Assembly: GCA_964654135.1 (NCBI GenBank)
Contig: CAZZHV010000027.1
Span: 1-15,693, forward strand
DNA length: 15,693 bases
Direction: 5' to 3'
From: CAMLQK01 sp964654135
Lineage (GTDB): Bacteria; Patescibacteriota; Saccharimonadia; Saccharimonadales; UBA4665
Every line of letters starts with the position of its first letter. Position 1 is the first letter of the stretch. The position numbers were made by a program, and so were the translations under genes. Under the pieces are notes generated by a model, which did no database searches, was not told the DNA's origin, and worked only from the letters and a program-made list of their open reading frames with translations. Positions 1-7,300 of the stretch are shown here, piece after piece.

Positions 1-55
1 GTTTTTAGTTGTAGCATGCTACCCTCGCAATCGTTAGTTGTTTTTCAAGCATACA

Positions 56-1090
56 CTATGCTAAAGATTTTTTGAGCTTGTCGACAAACTCCAGAGGCGT
101 TGGGTCGAGGCCGTTAAGAAGACCGAGATAAATACCCACGAAATCGCCCAGCGCAATTGTCCAAACTAACTGCGCGAGCAGCGTCTCCCCTTCGGGCTGT
201 ACAACGATAGGAGCGGGACGCATACCCGAAAGCAACCGCTCGCTTAGCTCAAAGCGCTTCTGTATTTGAGGGTGATCAAGACTGCTACGGATATCGACAA
301 CAGCATATGGTTTATCGACAGGCTGTTTTGTCCAGCCTGTGAACTCGTTGTGATTAAATTCTGGCAGCTGGTTAGTCCAGGCGACCTGCTTTGCGTTCTC
401 ATTAACGCTAATTTTCCAGCGATAAGCACCCGCCGCCAATTGTGGGCCACTGTAGATGACTACCGATCGCCCCATAAGTTCTTGAGCAAGTTGTTTGGCT
501 GGATTGTCTTTTGTAGCTACGTCGGGCCTCCATATAGCAACTGCTCGGCGTAATGCGTCTGCCTCGGCAGCCAAAGCCCCCAAAACACCTTCCTGGGCAA
601 CAACGCCAGCCTTCGTAAGAACGGTAAGAATAGCTCGGAAATTTAGCAGCACCGTATAGCGACCTGCGCCCGAGGCTGGCAATTGCACAACCAGATAGCC
701 TTTTTCTTTAGCAATAGCGACAAGTTTACCGCCATCTGCACCGGCAATAACAACAATTTGAGCTCCCTTTGTTTCTGCTTGTGTCATGGCGCTCAACGTT
801 TCTTCGGTTGTACCCGAATAACTGTCGGCGATAAATAGGGTCTTCTCGGATACATACGATGGAATATCGTACCCACGAACAATTTCAAAAGGCACGGTGT
901 ATCCAGGCCAGCTGAGACTCATCTGCGCCGCTACGGCCGAACCGCCCATTGCACTAAAAACAATATTCTCGGGTGTACGAATATCTTGTACAGCATCAAA
1001 CACATGCGTTAGCTGTTCGTATTGCTTCTCTGCCCCACCCAAGGCGTCCGCTGCGTCACGCTCATGGATGTACTTCAGGTCATCAAGCAT
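56..1090 (-). CDS. SIS-domain phosphoglucose/phosphomannose isomerase-like protein
   Basis: About 344 aa. Probably interconverts glucose-6-phosphate (and possibly mannose-6-phosphate) with fructose-6-phosphate in the cytoplasm. Seen: an N-terminal SIS subdomain with AMGGSAVAA near residue 50 and the sugar-phosphate-binding serine loop SYSGTTEETL near residue 95, then a second subdomain carrying NENAK and LPEFNHNEFTGW. This late NHNE block is characteristic of the bifunctional PGI/PMI family rather than classical PGI, and the length fits that family. Start choice: AAGGAG lies at 1106-1101. ATG at 1090 gives a 10-nt spacer, ATG at 1096 only 4 nt, and TTG at 1099 sits almost on the ribosome site, so 1090 is preferred and 1096 possible. 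The gene is divergent from the next one and shares its promoter region. The family call is firm; the exact substrate cannot be read from sequence. Confidence 0.85.
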   Translation of the reverse strand: MLDDLKYIHERDAADALGGAEKQYEQLTHVFDAVQDIRTPENIVFSAMGGSAVAAQMSLSWPGYTVPFEIVRGYDIPSYVSEKTLFIADSYSGTTEETLSAMTQAETKGAQIVVIAGADGGKLVAIAKEKGYLVVQLPASGAGRYTVLLNFRAILTVLTKAGVVAQEGVLGALAAEADALRRAVAIWRPDVATKDNPAKQLAQELMGRSVVIYSGPQLAAGAYRWKISVNENAKQVAWTNQLPEFNHNEFTGWTKQPVDKPYAVVDIRSSLDHPQIQKRFELSERLLSGMRPAPIVVQPEGETLLAQLVWTIALGDFVGIYLGLLNGLDPTPLEFVDKLKKSLA

Positions 1091-1128
1091 TATCATCAAA
1101 CTCCTTGTGCTATTATTGTGTAAGTATT

Positions 1129-1136
1129 AGTATAAT
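1129..1136. promoter_or_regulatory. Overlapping divergent -10 hexamers (isomerase gene / acidic protein gene)
   Basis: TATAAT on the plus strand (1131-1136) matches the sigma-70 -10 consensus perfectly and lies 28 nt upstream of the acidic-protein ribosome site. On the minus strand TATACT (1134-1129) overlaps it and would serve the isomerase gene. No convincing -35 is visible for either direction. Confidence 0.55.
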
Positions 1137-1166
1137 CTACATACGCAAGTGAAGGGGGAGACAATG

Positions 1167-1649
1167 ATGTTTGGGCACAACGACGAAGAACAACACCACG
1201 ATAATCAAGATCATAACGCACCGGTTTCGGACGGCGCTCTCGATGATAACAGCATGGCTGTACCAGCAGCTGCGCCTGCTCTACCAAGTGACGACGACGC
1301 TGCAAGCGACTTCATCATGACAGACGCACCGCACACCGACAGCGTACCGGAGCCATCAACGGCAACCGAAACTGCTACAAAACCACAGGTATCTGATGAC
1401 CTGCTTCGCATTAAGCAAGAAGCCATTCAGGAACTCGCACCTATGGTTGACCACCTGGACCAGTCTCCAGAAGAAAAGTTCCGTACAACCATGATGATGA
1501 TCCAGGCTACTGACAACGACAAGCTTATTCCTGCAGCTTACAAAGCTGCCAAGGCAATCAGCGATGAAAAAGTTCGCGCACAAGCCTACTTGGATATCGT
1601 TAACGAAATTAACTACTTCACACAAACTGACTCCGACAAAGCTGCCTAG
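1167..1649 (+). CDS. Acidic hypothetical protein with helical C-terminal domain
   Basis: About 160 aa; I do not recognise a family. The first 70 or so residues are rich in Asp, Glu, Ala, Pro and His with no Lys or Arg until about residue 73, so this half is probably disordered and strongly negative. The C-terminal half, from about SDDLLRIKQEAIQEL to the end, is predicted alpha-helical with mixed charge and a run of three or more Met (TTMMMIQ). There is no signal peptide or membrane segment, so it is presumably cytoplasmic. Start choice: a purine-rich site AAGGGGGAG at 1152-1160 lies 6 nt before ATG 1167 and 3 nt before ATG 1164; an upstream GTG at 1149 overlaps the site and is rejected. The stop codon lies inside the following terminator hairpin. 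Confidence 0.75.
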   Translation: MFGHNDEEQHHDNQDHNAPVSDGALDDNSMAVPAAAPALPSDDDAASDFIMTDAPHTDSVPEPSTATETATKPQVSDDLLRIKQEAIQELAPMVDHLDQSPEEKFRTTMMMIQATDNDKLIPAAYKAAKAISDEKVRAQAYLDIVNEINYFTQTDSDKAA

Positions 1650-1669
1650 GCCGTAAAGGGCAGCTTTTT
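1639..1669 (+). terminator. Intrinsic terminator overlapping a stop codon
   Basis: Perfect 8-bp stem AAGCTGCC / GGCAGCTT (1639-1646 with 1659-1666), a 12-nt loop and a run of T. The stop codon of the acidic-protein gene (1647-1649) is in the loop. The only ribosome-site-like sequence for the downstream sortase (AAAGGG, 1655-1660) lies in the loop and right arm. Confidence 0.75.
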
Positions 1670-1672
1670 GTT

Positions 1673-2248
1673 ATGAAACTAGCACGCATTAACACCGGGC
1701 TCGTTGTTTTAATTGTTCTGATCAACGCCTATGTTATTGTGATGCCTTTCCTCCCTGCTATTCTCTTTCGCTTTCAAAAGCACAGCCACCAGGCACAAAC
1801 AATTACTAAAATTGTTCAAGAAAAACCAAAGCCCAACAGCATTCCCTCCGATGCACATGAGCTAATCGTGCCGAGTATGGTTCTTGATGCGCCAATCAAC
1901 GACGGCCCGACAATCCGCACATTACGGCAAGGTTTGTGGCGTATTCCTCATTCAAGCACACCCGACAAGGGTAGCAATACTGTTATTGCAGCACATCGTT
2001 ATACCTACACAAATCCGCGAGGCATGTTCTATCACCTTGATCAAGTTCACGTCGGTGACCCTATAGCTATACTCTGGAATGGCAAAAAATATACCTATAA
2101 AGTCACCGAAACCAAAGAGGTATCTCCTTCAGCCGTACAAATTGAAGCCGCGACCGAAGATCCGCAGCTTACGTTATATACATGTACGCCACTATGGAAT
2201 CCCAAGGATCGCCTTGTGGTCATAGCTAAATTGGAGTCAATAGAATGA
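1673..2248 (+). CDS. Sortase (class E/D-like transpeptidase)
   Basis: 191 aa. A membrane-anchored cysteine transpeptidase that cleaves a sorting motif in exported proteins and attaches or joins them at the cell surface. Seen: one N-terminal transmembrane helix at about residues 8-31, then an extracytoplasmic beta-barrel domain with catalytic His in VIAAHR, catalytic Cys in LYTCTP and the Arg of NPKDRLVV, the complete His-Cys-Arg set in the usual order. The TLYTCTP context is typical of class D/E sortases, and the neighbouring LANTG protein fits class E preference for LAXTG. It begins 3 nt after the upstream terminator T-run and has no strong ribosome site. The stop overlaps the start of the next small ORF (ATGA). 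The exact class is inferred. Confidence 0.9.
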   Translation: MKLARINTGLVVLIVLINAYVIVMPFLPAILFRFQKHSHQAQTITKIVQEKPKPNSIPSDAHELIVPSMVLDAPINDGPTIRTLRQGLWRIPHSSTPDKGSNTVIAAHRYTYTNPRGMFYHLDQVHVGDPIAILWNGKKYTYKVTETKEVSPSAVQIEAATEDPQLTLYTCTPLWNPKDRLVVIAKLESIE

Positions 2249-2349
2249 GCGAAAAAGCACGCTTTTGGGTATTGGTTGCGCTTCTAATTGCAAGCGTAGG
2301 GCTACTTGCAATAGCAGTAACCCAGCTTGGTCATCTACAAAATATCTAG
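2245..2349 (+). CDS. 34-aa single-pass membrane peptide coupled to sortase
   Basis: A short ORF of 34 residues reading MSEKARFWVLVALLIASVGL and ending in QLGHLQNI. Evidence that it is real: its ATG overlaps the sortase stop in an ATGA arrangement, a GGAG site (2233-2236) lies 8 nt upstream, it encodes a clean hydrophobic helix at about residues 7-26 after a charged N-terminus, and a hairpin terminator follows its stop directly. It would be translated with the sortase and could be a small accessory or stabilising membrane subunit. No homologue comes to mind and the function is unknown. Confidence 0.55.
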   Translation: MSEKARFWVLVALLIASVGLLAIAVTQLGHLQNI

Positions 2350-2369
2350 CAGCAAGCTATTGCTGTTTT
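2348..2369. terminator. Hairpin terminator between convergent genes
   Basis: CAGCAA-GCTA-TTGCTG stem-loop, extended by a G-T and an A-T pair, followed by TTTT on the plus strand. It separates the 34-aa peptide (+) from the sortase substrate (-), whose stop codon lies in the loop. The minus-strand T tract is poor, so it acts mainly in the plus direction. Confidence 0.6.
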
Positions 2370-2665
2370 GGTTCGTCGTCAAAAGTTTGCACTGCGATAG
2401 GTTCAGTTGCAACTTTCTTTGCAGGTCGGCGCCACAAGCGGACAACAAGAGCGATAAACATGATAAGACATGCTAATGTCACAAAAGCGACAACCATAAT
2501 ACCGGTGTTCGCCAAACCACCTGCGCTGGTACCTGAGCCTGAACCGTTACCCGACCCAGTGCTACCGCCACTTGTCTGACATGAAGTCGTGTCGTTGTAA
2601 ACACAATCGCTGTATGCGCTCTCACCATATGCCTGTGCAAAATTCACTGTGTAGTATTTGTTCAT
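2357..2665 (-). CDS. Small surface protein with LANTG sortase-sorting signal
   Basis: 102 aa. The C-terminus is a textbook sorting signal: LANTG at residues 51-55, a hydrophobic helix at about 56-75 and a basic tail (RLWRRPAKK), followed by about 18 polar residues. Before the motif comes a Gly/Ser linker (about 32-50) and a short N-terminal region with two Cys (C21 and C29) that could form a disulfide loop. It is convergent with the sortase gene and is the obvious substrate. Odd point: no N-terminal Sec signal peptide is visible, so the protein would have to insert through its single C-terminal helix with the N-terminus outside, or the true start is elsewhere. The ribosome site is weak. Function beyond surface display is unknown. 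Confidence 0.8.
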   Translation of the reverse strand: MNKYYTVNFAQAYGESAYSDCVYNDTTSCQTSGGSTGSGNGSGSGTSAGGLANTGIMVVAFVTLACLIMFIALVVRLWRRPAKKVATEPIAVQTFDDEPKQQ

Positions 2666-2694
2666 AATGAAATGCTTTTAGTTCCTATAGTGCT

Positions 2695-2701
2695 TATGAT
2701 A
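2695..2701. promoter_or_regulatory. Overlapping divergent -10 hexamers (sortase substrate / tatA)
   Basis: TATGAT (2695-2700, +) and TATCAT (2701-2696, -) overlap in an ATGATATCAT palindrome between the divergent genes. For the minus direction TTGCTA (2723-2718) is a possible -35 at 16 nt; no clear -35 is seen for tatA. Confidence 0.4.
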
Positions 2702-2741
2702 TCATGAGCTCGTCCAATAGCAATAACAAGTGAGGGTACTT

Positions 2742-2954
2742 ATGTTTAATAATTTTGGTCTTTTAGACTTCAGCACACCGGAGCTAATTATCATATTAGC
2801 AATCGTTCTGCTGCTGTTCGGTGGCAAGAAATTGCCAGAGCTTTCAAAGAGCCTTGGCTCTTCAATGCGTGAAATTCGTAAAGGTCTGAATAGTGACGAC
2901 AATGAAAAGAACGAAAAGCGCGAAGAAAAGACAAACCACCAGTCTGCTTCCTAA
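2742..2954 (+). CDS. tatA: Sec-independent (Tat) translocase subunit TatA
   Basis: 70 aa. TatA polymerises around TatC in the cytoplasmic membrane to let folded proteins cross. Seen: a short N-terminus, a hydrophobic helix at about residues 12-30 preceded by the conserved Pro-Glu (STPELIIIL), the hinge FGGKKLPEL and an amphipathic helix SKSLGSSMREIRKGL, then a charged tail rich in Lys, Glu and Asn. Start choice: ATG 2742 with GAGGG 5 nt upstream; the GTG at 2730 overlaps that site. The last 53-62 nt also encode the N-terminus of tatC in another frame. Only this one TatA/B-type gene is present, pointing to a minimal TatA-TatC system. Confidence 0.93.
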   Translation: MFNNFGLLDFSTPELIIILAIVLLLFGGKKLPELSKSLGSSMREIRKGLNSDDNEKNEKREEKTNHQSAS

Positions 2955-3981
2955 GCCAGCAGAGAAGCAACCTTTTCTTGAGCACGTAAGAGAGCTGCGG
3001 AAGCGCCTGTTTTATATAGGTGTTTCAGTAGCGGTTTTTAGCTGTGCCGCGTACGGTGTTGAGCATCACATTGTTGATGCACTGTTAAAGCCGGCTGATG
3101 GGCAGAAGTTTATCTACACTTCACCAGGTGGCGGCATCGATTTTCTCTTTAGAGTTTGTCTTTATGTCGGTATTGCCTGTAGCATACCGGTCATCGTTTA
3201 TCAGTTATTGCGATATCTCGAACCTTTACTCAAACTCAACACCCGCCGCGCCGTAGCCTGGGGCAGTATTGCCTCAGGTATTTTGGCGGCTATCGGCATG
3301 GTATTCGGTTATTTCGTAGGCTTGCCTGCGGCTCTACATTTTCTGCTTAATCAATTTGTTACAGCGCAGATTCAACCACTCATCACAATTCAGTCATATA
3401 TGTCATTTGTGAGTGTTTACATGCTTGGCTCTGCATTGCTTTTACAAATTCCGCTCATTCTTCTTATTATCAACCGCATCAAGCCCCTAAAACCCAAAAA
3501 GTTGCTCAGCTTTAATGCCGAGCGCTGGGTTATTGTTGGCGCAGTGGTCGGTGGGGCGCTTATGAACCCCAACCCGAACCCCATCGCCCTGTTTATGGTC
3601 AGCGCGCCACTGATTCTCGCTTACCAGGTGGGCGTCGCAATTATCTGGTATGTTAACCGTCGAAGGCATGCACCAGCACACGTTATGTCTTTGCGCGAGC
3701 AAGACGCTAAACTGCGAGCTGAACGCTTGGCGGCTCGGCAGAACGCGCGCCTCGTAACTGCAGCTCAGCCTGTTGCAACAGCGCGTCGGCCTCAACCGGT
3801 CGCCGTCATGGCAGCGCCTGTCGCCAAACCAGCCGCACAAAGCATAACTATACAGCCTACTCGACCTCGCAAAGCAGCTCAGCAAACCATGCGCCCTGCC
3901 CGACCGCAGCGCTACATTAATGATTTCGCACCACGCCGTGCTGCCTATCGTCCCCTTAAACCGCTAACCGATGTTGAATAA
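2893..3981 (+). CDS. tatC: Sec-independent (Tat) translocase subunit TatC with long basic tail
   Basis: 362 aa from GTG 2893 (AAAGG 8 nt upstream), or 359 aa from ATG 2902. TatC is the membrane receptor for twin-arginine signal peptides. Seen: the N-terminal FLEHVRELRKRL signature (residues 28-39), six hydrophobic segments, the YLEPLL block before helix 3 and GAVVGGALMNPNP before the last helices. Helices end near residue 257. A tail of roughly 105 residues rich in Arg, Pro, Ala and Gln follows, much longer than the family's usual short end. By eye, several acidic positions conserved in E. coli TatC (E103, E170, D211) are replaced by polar neutral residues. It overlaps tatA by at least 53 nt because no other in-frame start exists before the conserved signature. 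Confidence 0.9.
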   Translation: MTTMKRTKSAKKRQTTSLLPKPAEKQPFLEHVRELRKRLFYIGVSVAVFSCAAYGVEHHIVDALLKPADGQKFIYTSPGGGIDFLFRVCLYVGIACSIPVIVYQLLRYLEPLLKLNTRRAVAWGSIASGILAAIGMVFGYFVGLPAALHFLLNQFVTAQIQPLITIQSYMSFVSVYMLGSALLLQIPLILLIINRIKPLKPKKLLSFNAERWVIVGAVVGGALMNPNPNPIALFMVSAPLILAYQVGVAIIWYVNRRRHAPAHVMSLREQDAKLRAERLAARQNARLVTAAQPVATARRPQPVAVMAAPVAKPAAQSITIQPTRPRKAAQQTMRPARPQRYINDFAPRRAAYRPLKPLTDVE

Positions 3982-3991
3982 CATAAGCCTA

Positions 3992-4021
3992 TTGACAACG
4001 CCTATCAGCTTATTCTACAAT
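3992..4021 (+). promoter_or_regulatory. Sigma-70-type promoter for the small Tat-signal protein
   Basis: TTGACA (3992-3997, perfect -35), 18-nt spacer, TACAAT (4016-4021). Start of transcription is expected near 4028, 27 nt before the ATG at 4055. The strength suggests this small gene is expressed beyond any read-through from tatAC. Confidence 0.75.
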
Positions 4022-4054
4022 CCGCTTAAGGCTTAAAAATAAAGAGATCATAAA

Positions 4055-4255
4055 ATGAACCAAATCAACAATCTTATGGACAAAGAGATGAGCCGCAAGG
4101 AATTCCTTGCAACTCTCGGTTTTGGCGTTGCCTCAATCTTGGGATTCTCAACTGTTCTCAAATTCTTGTTTAGTAAAGGTCAGGGGCAACAGGTTGGCAG
4201 AAACGCTAGCCCAATGACATATGGCGCCAACGTCTATGGCGGCCAAAAAAGGTAG
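4055..4255 (+). CDS. Small membrane protein with Tat-like signal (SRKEF)
   Basis: 66 aa. Residues 13-18 read SRKEFL, resembling the twin-arginine consensus S-R-R-x-F-L-K with Lys in place of the second Arg, followed by a hydrophobic helix at about residues 19-40 (LATLGFGVASILGF) and a Lys. The rest is only about 25 residues, Gly- and Tyr-rich, ending YGANVYGGQKR. With tatA/tatC immediately upstream it is a plausible Tat substrate or a Tat-inserted single-span membrane peptide. It has its own strong promoter and a strong terminator, and AAAGAG upstream as ribosome site. No cofactor-binding motif is visible; function unknown. Confidence 0.75.
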   Translation: MNQINNLMDKEMSRKEFLATLGFGVASILGFSTVLKFLFSKGQGQQVGRNASPMTYGANVYGGQKR

Positions 4256-4272
4256 CCTAGTCATTCTCAAAT

Positions 4273-4313
4273 AAATAGACCACGCTTATCCTTGCAAAAG
4301 CGTGGTCTATTTT
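4273..4313. terminator. Strong hairpin terminator
   Basis: Perfect 15-bp stem AAATAGACCACGCTT / AAGCGTGGTCTATTT (4273-4287 with 4298-4312) and a 10-nt loop, ending in TTT. It closes the small Tat-signal gene. Its loop contains the likely -35 of the next gene. Confidence 0.85.
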
Positions 4314-4320
4314 GTATAGT
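4292..4320 (+). promoter_or_regulatory. Promoter of the giant sigma-factor gene, nested in the upstream terminator
   Basis: TTGCAA (4292-4297) in the terminator loop, 17-nt spacer, TATAGT (4315-4320). Predicted transcription start is about 4327, which gives a leader of about 9 nt before ATG 4336 and rules out the TTG at 4312 as start if this promoter is the one used. Confidence 0.55.
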
Positions 4321-4335
4321 TGCCGACACTTATCT

Positions 4336-7300
4336 ATGGATGGAAGAAACGAGTTTCGTGAAGGTTTGTTTCCATCTGGTTCTTGTGTTGCACCAGATGA
4401 CAGGTTAGAGGTGGAGGACAATGAGACATCAGTCTATCAGCTATTCAACGAAATTGATCATGGCCAGATAAACGCCACTCAACTATTACTTGCGCAAGAA
4501 GCCTGCAAGACATGTGTCCAGCTTTCATACTGCGAAGAACAGCGTGACGGCTTAGCTACCGAGCTGTGGAAGCGTGGCGCTGGGTTCGTTGTCGTAGGTG
4601 GCGAACAAAAGCAAGTCTCAATAGGAATGGCCCAACCAGCACTCGAAACTTCTACGCACGCCTTTAAATTTGATCTATCAAGAATACCTGACGACCCTAA
4701 GGCAGCACTTGCGGTTCTGCGTCAAGGTAAACGCAGCGGTCAGTTCCCTACCGGTGGTAAGCCGCCACATGGTGCCATCGAAGCCGGTAAAAAATATCTA
4801 GGCTGGCTTGAGGAAAATCAAGCAGAAACTTTTGCCACAATCTCTAATGAACTTGGTGAGTCCGAGATGACAAAAGGTATCCAGGGTCTTATCAAAACGC
4901 TCTTCCAGCAAAAAGACTTTACAGATTTCTCCCAAGGAGTACAAAAAGGAAACGGCAAGTACAATCGTCGTTACAAAGCCGAAAACATAGATACCGCAGC
5001 AGACTATCCGAAAATTACGCAATTCTTACATGAAGCAACCGAGATTAAGAGGCTCGGCTATTCCGCCCCAACAACAAAAGCCACCACGCATGACCCTGAT
5101 TTCTACAAAGAGCTAGCTGCAACATATCAGAAAGGCATGAGCTGGACAGAGTTCAACAGGCTCGTCAGCGAAAATCGTGATCCAGTAGCTGCGTTGCAAA
5201 AGTTTCAGGTTGAGCGCAGTTTCGTGCGAGAAGCAAATCCAGATACAAGTGATTCTCATATCCGTACTCAAGCTCTTAGCCGTAAAAGCGATTCCATTGT
5301 AGATACCGCCAAACAACTTGCAGCATCGTTCGAAGAATACGACTACGTCAGTGAGGGACTGGCTCGAGCAATATGTAAAAGTAACCCTGGCAACCCACAG
5401 GTAGCCATGCAAAATCTCATTTACAGGGTAGAAAAGGCGTCAGAAACTTTCGGAGAGGATCCAGTTATTACTCCTGGCGACATCGTCCGTTATGCTCGTA
5501 GTTATCGTTCGGGTGAGAAATTACATGCCGCCCTCTCATTGTTCAAGGAAAATGTCGCAACACTTACAGAAAAATATGCAGATGATCCTGAAATTACCCC
5601 CGCTCTCATTAGGGGCTTTAGTAATCACCACCTCAATAGCGCTGTTGCTGCAGTAGAAAATTACAAAGCTGCCATTACAGCACTAGTCGAAGACTCAAAC
5701 GGGACCGTTCCGCTATCCGATCTCCGCCGTGCCGCACGATGTGGCATTACATCGTTCCGCGAAGCGCAGTACGCATACAAAGAGCGCACCATCAACAATC
5801 GTTTTCTTAAACGTACGGCTCCGCATCGCCCCGATATAGCGATGCTTGGTCGTATTACGCGACTATACCCTTATGCGGAGATAGATACCGTTGCCGAGAA
5901 CGTTCATAAGCTTATGAACGATGGTCTGCTTGTACATGCCAACGCCGATGCTACCATTCTTCAAGGAGACATGCCTAATGAAATGCATAAAATCTTTGCA
6001 GCAAAAGCCAATCTGTACCTTACCTTCTCGTCTGATTTACGCGAATTATCACATCTTCAGCGACTCGTGATTGCTCATCAGTATGGCCTTATGCCGCTTA
6101 TTTACGGCAGCGAGGCAAATCCTCTACGTTTAGAGTCACTCCTTAATAGCAAAACCGTTACAGAGTATTACGATGATACCGTCATGCCGCTGCTCGCTAG
6201 TTGCAAAAAAGATTCGATGAGACCGCTATCACTCGGCGAAGTCGTTAATGACCTCCATTATTACCAACAGACTTTGCGCACACGTGAAAGTGATGCAGAC
6301 CACAAAATACTTTCTCTGCGTAGCATGCGAGATGCCAGCCTGGTCGTTGCGGGTCAGGTGCTCTACATGAGCGAGCCAGATTATAACTGGAATTGGGATG
6401 CGGAACAGCCACAACTGTATGGGTGGCTCGAGCAAAAAATTACTTCAGCGTATGCACCCCATCAGCGTGAAGCGGCGTTTGAACGCGCGCGAGATGCCAT
6501 CCAATCTGGAGCCCTCGAATTGCTCGGCGATTCACCACAAAATTTTCGACTTGTGTTTAGTCAGAACTTTTATAGAGACGACGTAACTGACTTAAAACGT
6601 GCAGCAGTCGCTAATGCCCTGGGTATCGATCAGCTTCTTTTTGGCAGCGACCTCACGGCATTATTGCGTCAGCGTTTTGGTAACGAGCCGATATCTATTG
6701 ATATTAGTCGCAGTAATCAACCACGCATAACTGAGATTGCTACAGATGAGCTTGTAGCCGCAGCTAAACAAGATGTCGCCGATGAGACTGCCGCGCTTGT
6801 AGAGGCAACACCCCTACCAGAAGACCACTTCGAGCGTTTGCTAACATTTGTGTTCGGCCCACAACCGAACTTAGCCGTATTATCAGAAAAACAACGGGAG
6901 AAAATAGCTGGCACACTTGTTTCTGTATTTGGCGCATGCATGAAAGCGTCGCGTGAACAAGGAGAGTACTACCTCGAGGATCAACAGGATGTTTTTATGG
7001 CATGGAGTGCTATTAAGGGCAATGATTTGCGAGTTGCCGCCAACACCTATGGGCTACCACATAACGAAATTGACGAGGCTATTGGCCACGGTCTTGAGGT
7101 CATTGGTGACATACTTGGCAACCTTCAAAACCAACGCTTAGCAGATATTCGCTCATCTCTCGAAGCGGCCGGCACCTTTAATCTTCATGCTGAAAATCAT
7201 GCTATTGCCCCTATTGTCACAGAGCCGCGACTCGAAAAAGTAGCTGCGCTTGAGAAACCAACTCGTACTCAGGTCAGTCTCCCTGCAAAGAATCTCGATA

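Noticed and set aside
11..22. 12-bp palindrome GTAGCATGCTAC near the window start
   Set aside because: It is short, has no T run and no clear relation to a gene end; it may be chance.
4312..4335. TTG at 4312 as start of the sigma gene, adding a fifth Cys (SCRHL)
   Set aside because: The codon lies in the terminator stem and upstream of the predicted transcription start, with no ribosome site. It stays possible only if a different promoter is used.
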